Shown here in pieces: positions 18,862-26,753 of a DNA stretch of 64,000 bases. Position 1 is the stretch's first letter. Each line of letters opens with the position of its first letter. Under the pieces are notes generated by a model. The model was not told the origin of the DNA. It was given only the letters and a program-made list of their open reading frames with translations, and ran no database searches. This stretch comes from an uncultured Chitinophagaceae bacterium. Lineage in GTDB: Bacteria; Bacteroidota; Bacteroidia; Chitinophagales; Chitinophagaceae. The translations under genes and the position numbers were made by a program. The stretch covers positions 124,001-188,000 of the forward strand of contig CAKZFX010000011.1 in NCBI GenBank assembly GCA_936908745.1, in the 5' to 3' direction.

Positions 18862-18896
18862 TTTGCTATTCATAAGTTATCCTTATTTTACTTTTG
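18862..18896 (+). promoter_or_regulatory. Candidate promoter for DUF47-pit
   Basis: TACTTTTG at 18889-18896 fits the Bacteroidota -7 element TAnnTTTG. A TTTG at 18862-18865 lies 23 bases upstream, at the long end of the usual spacing. The expected transcript start is about 75 bases before the ATG at 18979. A single TTAACA follows at 18899-18904. Confidence 0.4.
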
Positions 18897-18978
18897 TATT
18901 AACAAATTATTAATTCTCCTATCTCTCCCAAGCCGCTTATCACAAGTCTTAATTTCGCAACCAGTTAAAGAAAATATT

Positions 18979-19620
18979 ATGAATTCGTTTCTCAAGATCT
19001 TCATGCCGAAAAACAAAGTTTTCTATGAACTCTTTGAACAGGTAGCCGACAATGTTTCTAAAATGGGAAAAATCCTGGCACAAGTGGTGGCCGAGCCGGA
19101 TTTTGATAAAAGGGCCGCTCTTATCAGCCAGTTGGAAGATCTTGAACACGCCAATGATGAGCTGACGCACAGCGTTTTTACAGAACTGGGAAGAAATTTC
19201 ATCACTCCTTTTGACAGGGAAGATATTCACTACCTCGCCACTTCATTGGATGATATTGCTGACTATATCTATGCAGCCGGTAAAAAGATCAATTTCTACC
19301 GTGTAAACCCGAACGATATGGGGATGCAGAAGTTTGCCGAACTGATTGAGCAAGGCGCTAACCAGGTACGTATCGCCGTAGGTGAACTGCGGGATATGAA
19401 AAATATGCGCAACATCACTGAATCGCTGGTTAAGATCAACAGCATCGAAAACCAGGCGGACGACGTATTTGATATGAGCATCGAACGCTTATTTGCTACG
19501 GAGCCTGACGCTAAAGAGGTGATCAAGAAAAGAGAGATTTACCAGGTAATGGAAATCGTGACCGATAAATGCGAAGATGCGAGCAATGTGATTGAGTCTA
19601 TTATTATTAAATACGCATAG
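18979..19620 (+). CDS. DUF47 / PhoU-like phosphate transport regulator
   Basis: This 213-residue all-helical cytoplasmic protein belongs to the DUF47 (PhoU-like) family. It contains the usual segments FYELFEQVADNV near the N-terminus, LEHANDELTH near 60, FDREDIHYLATSLDDIADYI near 80-100, and a C-terminal helix with VTDKCEDASNVIE. Family members are encoded next to Pit-type phosphate permeases and are thought to control them. That is the case here, because pit starts 127 bases downstream on the same strand. The spacer carries two facing 7-bp-period repeat arms. ATG at 18979 is the natural start. There is no signal peptide. Confidence 0.9.
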   Translation: MNSFLKIFMPKNKVFYELFEQVADNVSKMGKILAQVVAEPDFDKRAALISQLEDLEHANDELTHSVFTELGRNFITPFDREDIHYLATSLDDIADYIYAAGKKINFYRVNPNDMGMQKFAELIEQGANQVRIAVGELRDMKNMRNITESLVKINSIENQADDVFDMSIERLFATEPDAKEVIKKREIYQVMEIVTDKCEDASNVIESIIIKYA

Positions 19621-19626
19621 GATTAA

Positions 19627-19745
19627 TGTGGAAGTGTGACAAATTTGAAGATGTGAAAATGATTGCTATAAATAGTCACCTATCCGCACAATCAGCCATT
19701 TTTCAATTTGCACATTTACACACTACCACATTTTCACATTCACTC
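19627..19745. repeat. Facing 7-bp-period arrays between DUF47 and pit
   Basis: Just after the DUF47 stop comes a stretch built of GTG/AATTTGA/AAATG-like 7-mers (about 19627-19661). A second, longer stretch of the same type on the opposite strand (about 19697-19745) runs almost up to the pit ATG. Together they nearly fill the spacer. Confidence 0.5.
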
Positions 19746-19747
19746 TT

Positions 19748-20962
19748 ATGACCACTTTCCTCATCGTTATCATAGCACTGGCACTGATCTTTGATTATAT
19801 CAATGGATTTCATGATGCCGCCAACTCCATTGCTACGGTGGTTTCCACCAAAGTGCTGACGCCATTCCAGGCGGTATTGTGGGCAGCCTTGTTTAACTCT
19901 GTGGCTTTTTTCATTTTCAAAGACCATGGTGTGGCCGATACGGTTGCCAAAACAGTAAAGCCCTCGCATATTGAAGGCAATATGATGGTGGTGATCTTCG
20001 CAGGTCTGATTGCCGCTATCGGCTGGAACCTGCTGACATGGTGGTTTGGCATTCCTTCTTCTTCATCACATACATTGATCGGTGGTTTTGCGGGTGCGGC
20101 GATTGCAGCCGGTGGTTTCAATGCGGTGAATTCGCCTATCATTATCAAAACGGCCAGCTTTATCTTTTTGGCGCCGCTGATCGGTATGCTGATGGCTTTT
20201 GTTATGTCGCTTTGGTTCCTGAGCTCTTTTAAAAAGGGCTGGACCTCCAAAATATTTTCCGTCTGTGTTATCCTGTTTGTAATTGTCTTTTTAGCCATAA
20301 GCCTTGAAACAAGACATGAAGTAATAGATGGTAAAACACATTACGACAGCTATATCTGGCAGGTGGTTTTCTATTCCAAAAATTTTAAATGGATCTTATT
20401 ATCCTTTATCCTGCTGGTGATGGCGATCTTCTCGCTTTACCTGAGTACGATGAATGCCCACAAGGCCAATAAATGGTTCAAGCGTTTGCAACTGATCTCT
20501 TCCGCGGCATTCAGTATCGGCCATGGTGGCAATGATGCGCAAAAAGTAATGGGTATCATCACCGCGGCATTGATAGCAGGTGGCAGCATTACAGAATTCA
20601 GCCAGATGCCTGATTGGGTGCCGATCTCCTGCTACGTAGCGATTGGTTTAGGTACCATGAGCGGTGGCTGGAAGATTGTAAAAACAATGGGCACCAAGAT
20701 CACCAAGGTGACACCGTTTGAAGGCGTGGCCGCAGAAACAGCCGGTGCATTGACATTGTTTATCACAGAAGCATTAAAAATACCTGTAAGTACCACGCAT
20801 ACCATCACCGGCGCCATCATGGGCGTAGGCGCTACCAAGCGTTTATCAGCCGTTCGCTGGGGCGTTACCATCAACCTGATCTGGGCCTGGGTACTGACGA
20901 TCCCTATCAGCGCCTTACTGGCCGCAGGCGTTTATGCGATCACTACGCTTTTTATTAAGTAA
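19748..20962 (+). CDS. pit: Inorganic phosphate transporter, Pit family
   Basis: This 404-residue integral membrane protein has the two inverted PiT signature regions: GFHDAANSIATVVST near residue 20 and GGNDAQKVMGI near residue 260. Each is followed by a Ser/Thr-rich hairpin (PSSSSHTLIGG and PVSTTHTITG). It imports phosphate through the inner membrane using the proton or sodium gradient, probably as metal phosphate. It follows the PhoU-like gene and completes a path from outer-membrane porin or receptor to cytoplasm encoded in one region. A terminator begins about 20 bases after the stop. Confidence 0.93.
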   Translation: MTTFLIVIIALALIFDYINGFHDAANSIATVVSTKVLTPFQAVLWAALFNSVAFFIFKDHGVADTVAKTVKPSHIEGNMMVVIFAGLIAAIGWNLLTWWFGIPSSSSHTLIGGFAGAAIAAGGFNAVNSPIIIKTASFIFLAPLIGMLMAFVMSLWFLSSFKKGWTSKIFSVCVILFVIVFLAISLETRHEVIDGKTHYDSYIWQVVFYSKNFKWILLSFILLVMAIFSLYLSTMNAHKANKWFKRLQLISSAAFSIGHGGNDAQKVMGIITAALIAGGSITEFSQMPDWVPISCYVAIGLGTMSGGWKIVKTMGTKITKVTPFEGVAAETAGALTLFITEALKIPVSTTHTITGAIMGVGATKRLSAVRWGVTINLIWAWVLTIPISALLAAGVYAITTLFIK

Positions 20963-20980
20963 TAACAAACTCAACATCTT

Positions 20981-21015
20981 AAAAAAATTCCTGACTTTTG
21001 TCGGGAATTTTTTTT
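20981..21015 (+). terminator. Intrinsic terminator of pit, touching the galE start
   Basis: A 15-bp stem with one G-T pair (20981-20995 with 21000-21014) and TTTT loop has eight Ts at 21008-21015. The galE ATG begins at the next base. The A and T arms make it a possible terminator in both directions. Confidence 0.85.
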
Positions 21016-22068
21016 ATGGCAACAATACTTGTAACAGGCGGATGCGGCTATATCGGTTCTCACACGATCGTGGACCTTATTGAAAACGGCTATGACGTAA
21101 TTTCTGCCGATAATAATTCACGTTCCAATCCCCGCATCTGGGATGGCATCGAAAGCATCACAGGTAAAAAAGTAAAGAATTATAAGGTTGACCTTTGCAA
21201 TTTTGATGACACTTTCGCCATTTTCCAGGAAAATGAAATAGACGGTATCATCCATTTTGCAGCGTATAAAGCCGTGGGCGAATCGGTAGAGAAACCGTTG
21301 CTCTATTTTGAAAATAATCTCACTTCGCTGATCAACCTGCTGAAATGCGTACAGGAGTTTCATACGCCTTATTTTGTTTTCTCTTCTTCCTGCACGGTAT
21401 ATGGCAACCCCGATGAAATTCCGGTAACGGAAACCACGCCGCCCAAACCTGCTGAATCGCCGTATGGCTATACCAAGCAAATGGGCGAACAGATCATCAA
21501 TGAGTTTGCAAAAAGCACCGGCACCCAAAGTATTTTATTACGTTATTTCAATCCTGTGGGCGCACATCCAAGCATCCGCATTGGCGAAATACCCGTAGGC
21601 AAGCCGCAAAACCTGATCCCTGCTATCACACAAACCGCGATTGGCAAGTTGCCAAAGATGTTTGTGCACGGTACGGATTATGATACAAGAGATGGCTCCT
21701 GCATCCGTGATTATATCCATGTGTCTGATATTGCCCATGCGCATACGCTGGCTTTGCAGTACCTGGAAAGTGAAAAGAATAATGGTCTTTGCGAAGTGTT
21801 CAACCTCGGCACAGGTTCTGGTGTAACGGTGTTAGAAGCGATCCAAACCTTTGAGCGGGTCAGCGGTATTAAACTGAATTACGAGATCGGTCCGCGCCGC
21901 CAGGGCGATGTGATAGCCATTTATGCCAATAATGACCTTGCAAAGCAATTATTGGGCTGGGACCCGCAATATACGCTCGACGATATGCTGCGCACCGCCT
22001 GGGAATGGGAACAACGCCTGAAAGCCGATGACACCATTTTTGGCAGCCAGCAGGTAGATTTAAACTAA
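21016..22068 (+). CDS. galE: UDP-glucose 4-epimerase
   Basis: This 350-residue extended short-chain dehydrogenase interconverts UDP-glucose and UDP-galactose with bound NAD. It shows the NAD-binding GGCGYIGSH near the N-terminus, the catalytic Ser region SSSCTVYG and the YGYTK motif, then YFNPVGAHPS and RDYIHVSDIA, all typical of GalE. I chose ATG at 21016; an upstream in-frame TTG at 20998 would put the start inside the pit terminator. No leader remains between the terminator and the ATG, so the mRNA must either start farther upstream and read through, or be almost leaderless. It probably supplies sugar nucleotides for cell-surface glycans. Confidence 0.93.
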   Translation: MATILVTGGCGYIGSHTIVDLIENGYDVISADNNSRSNPRIWDGIESITGKKVKNYKVDLCNFDDTFAIFQENEIDGIIHFAAYKAVGESVEKPLLYFENNLTSLINLLKCVQEFHTPYFVFSSSCTVYGNPDEIPVTETTPPKPAESPYGYTKQMGEQIINEFAKSTGTQSILLRYFNPVGAHPSIRIGEIPVGKPQNLIPAITQTAIGKLPKMFVHGTDYDTRDGSCIRDYIHVSDIAHAHTLALQYLESEKNNGLCEVFNLGTGSGVTVLEAIQTFERVSGIKLNYEIGPRRQGDVIAIYANNDLAKQLLGWDPQYTLDDMLRTAWEWEQRLKADDTIFGSQQVDLN

Positions 22069-22074
22069 GTGTTC

Positions 22075-22120
22075 TTTGCTCATTGCCAATTGCCTGTTGT
22101 TTATTGCCTATTGCCAATTG
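22075..22120 (+). repeat. 7-bp-period array (ATTGCCT type) after galE
   Basis: Six consecutive 7-mers close to ATTGCCT or ATTGCCA (units start at 22075, 22082, 22089, 22096, 22103 and 22110), followed by ATTG. The array begins six bases after the galE stop and overlaps the probable -33 element of the next gene. Confidence 0.7.
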
Positions 22121-22140
22121 ACCCGCTAACCTTACTTTTG
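22111..22140 (+). promoter_or_regulatory. Candidate promoter for the transketolase half
   Basis: TTG at 22111-22113 and TACTTTTG at 22133-22140, 19 bases apart, match the Bacteroidota -33/-7 pattern. The transcript would start about a dozen bases before the ATG at 22159. Confidence 0.5.
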
Positions 22141-22158
22141 CCCTGCTAATTTATCTGT

Positions 22159-23118
22159 ATGCTTAAAGACATTCAATCTTCAGGAACGAAGGACACCCGC
22201 AGTGGTTTTGGTGATGGTATCGTGGAAGCGGCGAGAAAAAATGAAAACGTTGTAGCCTTAACGGCAGACCTGGCCGGCTCCTTAAAGTTGCAACAGTTCA
22301 TGAAAGAATTTCCTGAACGTTTTGTGCAATGCGGTATCGCGGAAGCGAACATGATGGGCATTGCTGCCGGTATGACGATTGGCGGTAAAGTTCCTTTTAC
22401 TACTACGTTTGCCAACTTCTCTACGGGTCGTGTGTATGACCAGATCCGCCAGTCGATTGCCTACAGTGGTAAGAATGTAAAAATATGCGCATCACACGCC
22501 GGCGTTACGCTGGGCGAAGATGGTGCTACGCACCAGATATTGGAAGATATCGGCATGATGAAAATGCTGCCCGGTATGACGGTGATCGTGCCTTGCGATT
22601 ATATACAAACCAAAGCGGCTACAAAAGCGGTGGCGGAGTATGAGGGCCCTGTTTACCTGCGTTTTGGTCGCCCGGCCTGGCCGATCTTCACCAAAGAAGA
22701 AGATTTTACCATTGGTAAAGCACAATCTTTCAGCGAAGGAACAGATGTAACGATTTTTGCTTGCGGTCACCTTGTTTGGAATGCGATCCAGGCGGGTGTG
22801 GCATTGGAAGAAAAAGGCATCAGCGTTGAAGTGATCAATATTCACACCATCAAACCGCTGGATGAAGAAGCGGTGATCAACTCAATCAAGAAAACAAAAT
22901 GTGCTGTAACTGCTGAAGAGCATAACGTGATTGGTGGGCTGGGCGATGCGATTGCACAATGTGCAGCCAAACATTTTCCTGTACCAATTGAGTATGTAGG
23001 CACACAAGACACATTCGGCGAAAGCGGCACACCTAAAGACCTGATGAAGAAGTATGGTCTGGATATTCCGGATATCATTGCTGCTGCGGAGAAAGTGATG
23101 GCGAGAAAAGTGAAGTAA
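22159..23118 (+). CDS. Transketolase, C-terminal subunit (split enzyme)
   Basis: This 319-residue protein corresponds to the pyrimidine-binding and C-terminal domains of transketolase. It shows DLAGSLKLQQF near residue 38, the thiamine-activating Glu in CGIAEANMMGIAAGM, TTFANFSTGRVYDQIRQSIAY, SHAGVTLGEDGATHQ and the C-terminal VTAEEHNVIGGLG. Such half-length proteins pair with a separate N-terminal subunit that binds the diphosphate of thiamine diphosphate, and act in the pentose phosphate pathway. Here the gene upstream is galE and no N-terminal half exists in the window, so the partner must be encoded elsewhere. A terminator follows at 23175-23204. Confidence 0.88.
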   Translation: MLKDIQSSGTKDTRSGFGDGIVEAARKNENVVALTADLAGSLKLQQFMKEFPERFVQCGIAEANMMGIAAGMTIGGKVPFTTTFANFSTGRVYDQIRQSIAYSGKNVKICASHAGVTLGEDGATHQILEDIGMMKMLPGMTVIVPCDYIQTKAATKAVAEYEGPVYLRFGRPAWPIFTKEEDFTIGKAQSFSEGTDVTIFACGHLVWNAIQAGVALEEKGISVEVINIHTIKPLDEEAVINSIKKTKCAVTAEEHNVIGGLGDAIAQCAAKHFPVPIEYVGTQDTFGESGTPKDLMKKYGLDIPDIIAAAEKVMARKVK

Positions 23119-23174
23119 GTTTATCCGTTTTTATCGCTTAGGAAATCTGCCAAAAATTTCGTATATTTATAGTA

Positions 23175-23204
23175 AACAGGTTCGCTTTTGCAGAACCTGT
23201 TTTC
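23175..23204 (+). terminator. Intrinsic terminator after the transketolase half
   Basis: A 9-bp perfect stem (23175-23183 with 23193-23201) is followed by Ts. Confidence 0.8.
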
Positions 23205-23272
23205 ATTTATAAAAACGACTCATTAAACTTTTGGCCCCGCCGGTAGTCTAAGCGGCGAAACCCGTAAAACCC

Positions 23273-23827
23273 ATGTCCCTGGCAACGATACCTGATAGCG
23301 AATTACTGGCACAGTTCCGGGACCCGGCAACGAAGGAAAAAGCCTATACGGCCATCATCCGTAAGTACCAGGAAAAACTCTATTGGCATATCCGCCGCAT
23401 GGTGGTGGAACATGAAGACGCCAACGATGTATTACAAAATGTATTGATAAGGGTCTGGAACGGGTTGGAGAATTTCAGGGAAGACAGCCAGTTATATACA
23501 TGGCTATACCGTATCGCTACCAATGAAAGCCTGACTTTTCTTGAACAACAGAAAAAACGCAGCGCCGTCAGCCTCAGCGAAGTGGAAAGCGGCCTCAGCA
23601 ATAAGATAAAAGCCGATAAGCATTTTGATCCCAACCGGCTGGAATGGAAACTGCAACTGGCCATGCAGCAGCTACCTGAAAAACAGCGGGTTGTATTCAG
23701 CCTCCGGTATTACGAAGAAATGCCCTACGAAGAGATGAGCCGAGTACTCGAAACCAGCGAAGGCGCCTTGAAAGCGAGTTATCATCATGCTGTTAAAAAA
23801 ATAGAGGATTATATACGCAATTATTAA
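23273..23827 (+). CDS. ECF-type RNA polymerase sigma factor (first pair)
   Basis: This 184-residue sigma-70-family protein has region 2 at about 20-90 (HEDANDVLQNVLIRVWNGL, then LYTWLYRIATNESLTFLEQ) and region 4 at about 125-180 (LPEKQRVVFSLRYYEEMPYEEMSRVLE, ending in the HTH segment SEGALKASYHHAVKKIE). It redirects RNA polymerase to a special regulon. It is the first gene of a three-gene run with a membrane anti-sigma-like protein and a Spy-like periplasmic protein, which suggests a response to an envelope signal. Confidence 0.93.
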   Translation: MSLATIPDSELLAQFRDPATKEKAYTAIIRKYQEKLYWHIRRMVVEHEDANDVLQNVLIRVWNGLENFREDSQLYTWLYRIATNESLTFLEQQKKRSAVSLSEVESGLSNKIKADKHFDPNRLEWKLQLAMQQLPEKQRVVFSLRYYEEMPYEEMSRVLETSEGALKASYHHAVKKIEDYIRNY

Positions 23828-23862
23828 ACTTTGTGACGCATCCACCGTCACATATATAAGGA

Positions 23863-24600
23863 ATGACACAGAGAGCCAACATATTAGAAGAACTCAACGA
23901 ACTGAACAGCAGTTTGGTGGCTGATACTCAACAAGCTGTTTACACGGTTCCCAACGGTTATTTTGACCAGTTGGCGGATAGTGTATTGGCAAGGATCAAG
24001 GCATTGGAAGCAACGACGGCGCAAGAAGAGATCAACCATCTTTCGCCATTGCTGGCTACAGCAGCCCGGCAAATGCCTTATTCCATTCCAGGCAATTATT
24101 TCACTGAATTAGATAGTAAAGCGGCCACACAGTCTTATACATCGGCGAAGGAGGAGTTAGAAAACATTTCACCGCTCTTAGGCGGTTTGAAAAAAGAAAT
24201 GCCTTACAGTGTGCCTGCCGGTTATTTTGAAAGTATACAAACCCCGCAACAGGAAAAAGCGAAGGTTGTATCACTCACCAGCCGCAAATGGCTTCGCTAT
24301 GCAGCCGCCGCTGTTGTTACAGGCGTCATTGCCACTACGTTTTTTGTAGTGAACAGCAATAGTAACCCTGAACAAAAGTTGGCCCGTATTGAAAACACGG
24401 CAACAAAAGCCATAGAGAAAACAAGTGAAGACGAATTGAATGATTTTGTTCAATACAGTACGACAGAGCAGGTGGCGATTGCAAAAACAAATCCTTCGGA
24501 AGATGTAAAAGATATGCTGAAAGGCGTTCCTGCCGAAGATTTACAGGCTTTTTTAAATGAAGTCGGCGACCCCGATCTTTTAAATGATGGAATGGATTAG
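23863..24600 (+). CDS. Membrane anti-sigma-like protein with a triplicated PYS(V/I)PxxYF motif
   Basis: This 245-residue protein has one predicted membrane helix at about 146-168 (after SRKWLRY) and no signal peptide, so the N-terminal part is cytoplasmic. That part carries three repeats of about 42-46 residues, with YTVPNGYF at 27-34, PYSIPGNYF at 72-80 and PYSVPAGYF at 114-122. The second and third are preceded by a matching SPLL segment. The part after the helix is periplasmic and ends in an acidic tail. The order sigma, single-span protein, periplasmic protein is that of an anti-sigma factor. I see no zinc-binding HxxxCxxC motif, so if it is an anti-sigma it is of another type. Confidence 0.7.
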   Translation: MTQRANILEELNELNSSLVADTQQAVYTVPNGYFDQLADSVLARIKALEATTAQEEINHLSPLLATAARQMPYSIPGNYFTELDSKAATQSYTSAKEELENISPLLGGLKKEMPYSVPAGYFESIQTPQQEKAKVVSLTSRKWLRYAAAAVVTGVIATTFFVVNSNSNPEQKLARIENTATKAIEKTSEDELNDFVQYSTTEQVAIAKTNPSEDVKDMLKGVPAEDLQAFLNEVGDPDLLNDGMD

Positions 24601-24605
24601 TGCAC

Positions 24606-25076
24606 ATGAAAAAATTATTGACGATATTATCTTTTATAGTACTGGCAACGGTAAAATCCTTTGCACAGGAAGGAGAAGACCCTCCTCCACCGCCGCCACC
24701 TGAACAGGCTGGTAAGTTGCAGCAACGCATGACGGAGTATATTCAGAAACGCCTCAGCATGACGGATGGAGAAGTAAAAAAGTTCAGACCGATATTCCTT
24801 CGCTATTTGTTGCAGTTGAGAAGAACACACCAGGAGTTTAAAGGCGATCGCCCGGTATTGCAATTAAAGATTGCCGAACTGCGTGTAAAGGCAAGGGATG
24901 AGTTTAAAGAAGTATTAAACGAACAAAGGGCCAACCAGGTTTTTGATTATCAACGTGATTTTGAAATCAAAGTCAGGGAGGAATTAAAGAACCGGCGGAT
25001 GGACCGGCGTGGCGGCGGTGGTATGCGACGCATCAATTTTATGCGGCCTGCGCCCCGTGAACCAATTTATAATTAA
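24606..25076 (+). CDS. Small periplasmic Spy/CpxP-like protein
   Basis: A 156-residue protein with a signal peptide (cleavage near residue 20, SFAQ) and a run of seven prolines, then a highly charged helical region with many Arg, Lys, Glu and Gln (QRMTEYIQKRLSMTDGEV, RANQVFDYQRDFEIKVRE). The C-terminus is Arg- and Gly-rich (RRGGGGMRR). The helical pattern recalls the Spy/CpxP group of periplasmic chaperones or metal sensors, but the family LTxxQ motif is not seen. I start it at ATG 24606; a GTG at 24600 overlaps the stop of the upstream gene and is less likely. It is co-transcribed with the sigma and anti-sigma-like genes and may be the sensing or effector part. Confidence 0.7.
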   Translation: MKKLLTILSFIVLATVKSFAQEGEDPPPPPPPEQAGKLQQRMTEYIQKRLSMTDGEVKKFRPIFLRYLLQLRRTHQEFKGDRPVLQLKIAELRVKARDEFKEVLNEQRANQVFDYQRDFEIKVREELKNRRMDRRGGGGMRRINFMRPAPREPIYN

Positions 25077-25100
25077 CCCTGCCGCAAGCAGGGTTTTGTT
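25077..25100 (+). terminator. Intrinsic terminator of the first sigma-factor operon
   Basis: The stem CCCTGC/GCAGGG with loop CGCAA begins directly after the stop codon and is followed by TTTTGTTTT. Confidence 0.8.
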
Positions 25101-25841
25101 TTAGTCAAATTTCCAGACGGGATTTTTTACATCATGGTAGAATAAGAAACTCCATTTTTCCTGTTGCCCCTGCTCCCACCATTGCTGCCGCAATTCCATT
25201 GCTTTTTTCCCATCGTAATCATATTTGGCGGCATATCTTGTTTTCATTTGTTGCAGTTGCGGCGCATCATCACCGCCAAAGAATATGGTTTCGCCTTCTT
25301 CTTTGATCCAAAACACCTGGTGGTACAGTGAATGTGCGCCTGTTATTTCATAGTCAATATAACCGTCAATTGTTCCTTTACCATCCAGCAGTTCCACTTT
25401 TTCGTTTTGCTGCAGGCAAACCAGTTCTTCCGTTGTATAAGAGGGGAAGCCTTTTTCAAACGCATATTGCAGTTCGCTGCGCTGAACATAGTAAGTGGCT
25501 TGCGGAAAAGATAAACGGCCGCCCAAGCCTTCCCTTTCAATACCAACACCGCCAGCATGGTCTTTATGCAAATGTGTCATCAATACCTTGGTGATCTCCG
25601 AAGGATTGATACCTGCGTCCATCAGGTTTTGATGTAGTTGCAGTGTGCCGTTTTTTTCAAAGCCCAAACCGGCATCTAACAATAAAACATCTTTGGAAGT
25701 GATGACCACGAAAGGCTGTACTTCCACCAGCAGGCTGCCCGATGTACGTTGCTGCATATTGTCCTTTTCTTCGTCAAAAGGAATAAACAGTTTTGTCTGG
25801 TCGATGGTGAAACTGCCTTCGGAAAGTGGGGTGATTTTCAT
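25101..25841 (-). CDS. Metallo-beta-lactamase-fold hydrolase
   Basis: This 246-residue cytoplasmic protein has the metallo-beta-lactamase signature THLHKDHAGG near residue 90, an earlier LLLDAGLGF strand and a later FFGGDDAPQ, which supplies an acidic ligand. The fold usually holds two metal ions and hydrolyses esters, thioesters or lactones. Nothing in the context fixes the substrate. It is a single gene, convergent with the sigma operon and divergent from the alpha/beta hydrolase. Confidence 0.88.
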   Translation of the reverse strand: MKITPLSEGSFTIDQTKLFIPFDEEKDNMQQRTSGSLLVEVQPFVVITSKDVLLLDAGLGFEKNGTLQLHQNLMDAGINPSEITKVLMTHLHKDHAGGVGIEREGLGGRLSFPQATYYVQRSELQYAFEKGFPSYTTEELVCLQQNEKVELLDGKGTIDGYIDYEITGAHSLYHQVFWIKEEGETIFFGGDDAPQLQQMKTRYAAKYDYDGKKAMELRQQWWEQGQQEKWSFLFYHDVKNPVWKFD

Positions 25842-25909
25842 TAAGCTTAACTATTTACTGCTTCGAAACAATAGGCAAATTTATACCTTAGCCGCAACTC
25901 ACCGCCTGT

Positions 25910-26737
25910 ATGAAACAAACATTTTATTTCTTCTTCCTTATTCTTTTATCTGCACCTGCCCGGTCGCAAAAGCATTTTTTCAATAACACATTGCCTGATA
26001 GTACAACCATGGCCAACACCCGTAGTTTGCTGAACAGCCTGCCTGCGGATGATTATTTAAAAAAAGAGTTTGTATTTGAAAAAGATACATTACGTTACCG
26101 TCTTTTGGTTCCTGAAAAAACTAAAAAGAAAACAACCTATCCTCTTATCATCACATTGCATAATTCATCCCGTATTGGCAATGACAATGAAAAACAACTG
26201 GAGCCAATGGCAAGACTCTGGTTGCGAAAAGAAATCCGGGATAAATATCCTGCCTACGTAGTGGCACCACAGTTTGTGACACGTTCGTCCAATTATGAAA
26301 CAGATTCTTCAAGAGGTATTTTAGTATCAAAGCCTTCCACTGATGTTTTGCTACTTCCTTTCCTGGTTAAGCATCTGGAAAATGAGTTGGGCAATATTGA
26401 CTTCAGGCGGGTTTATGTTGTTGGCTATTCTATGGGTGGTTCCACAGGACAGAATTTGTTAAGTGTTTTACCCGGCATGTTCGCAGCGATGGTTTCCATA
26501 GCGGCGGTTCCTGATTTTTCCAACCTGTCAGGGTTAAATAATAAACCAGTATGGCTGATACATGGCCAAAAAGATGATGAAAATCCGTATGCAGGGAGTG
26601 TGGAATTGTTTAAAGAGATGAAAAAGAACCGGAAGGCCGTTATTACCACATACACAGAACTTGATCATAATATGATCACGGTCCCGCTACTGCTGTCTGA
26701 TGAAATACCTAAATGGCTTTTCAAACAACACAAGTAA
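25910..26737 (+). CDS. Secreted alpha/beta hydrolase (esterase or peptidase-like)
   Basis: This 275-residue protein begins with a signal peptide (cleavage near ARSQ). The nucleophile elbow is GYSMGGS in the middle of the chain. The acid is probably the Asp pair in HGQKDDENPY and the His is in ELDHNM near the C-terminus, giving a Ser-Asp-His triad. LIITLHNSS forms the oxyanion-side strand. This architecture is that of the phospholipase/carboxylesterase and prolyl-oligopeptidase-like group. It probably acts in the periplasm or outside. No operon partner; the substrate is unknown. Confidence 0.82.
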   Translation: MKQTFYFFFLILLSAPARSQKHFFNNTLPDSTTMANTRSLLNSLPADDYLKKEFVFEKDTLRYRLLVPEKTKKKTTYPLIITLHNSSRIGNDNEKQLEPMARLWLRKEIRDKYPAYVVAPQFVTRSSNYETDSSRGILVSKPSTDVLLLPFLVKHLENELGNIDFRRVYVVGYSMGGSTGQNLLSVLPGMFAAMVSIAAVPDFSNLSGLNNKPVWLIHGQKDDENPYAGSVELFKEMKKNRKAVITTYTELDHNMITVPLLLSDEIPKWLFKQHK

Positions 26738-26753
26738 TTGGAATTTGTATTTT

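Noticed and set aside
19810..20298. 162-codon minus-strand open frame inside pit
   Set aside because: It is antisense to conserved PiT signature sequence and has no plausible domain.
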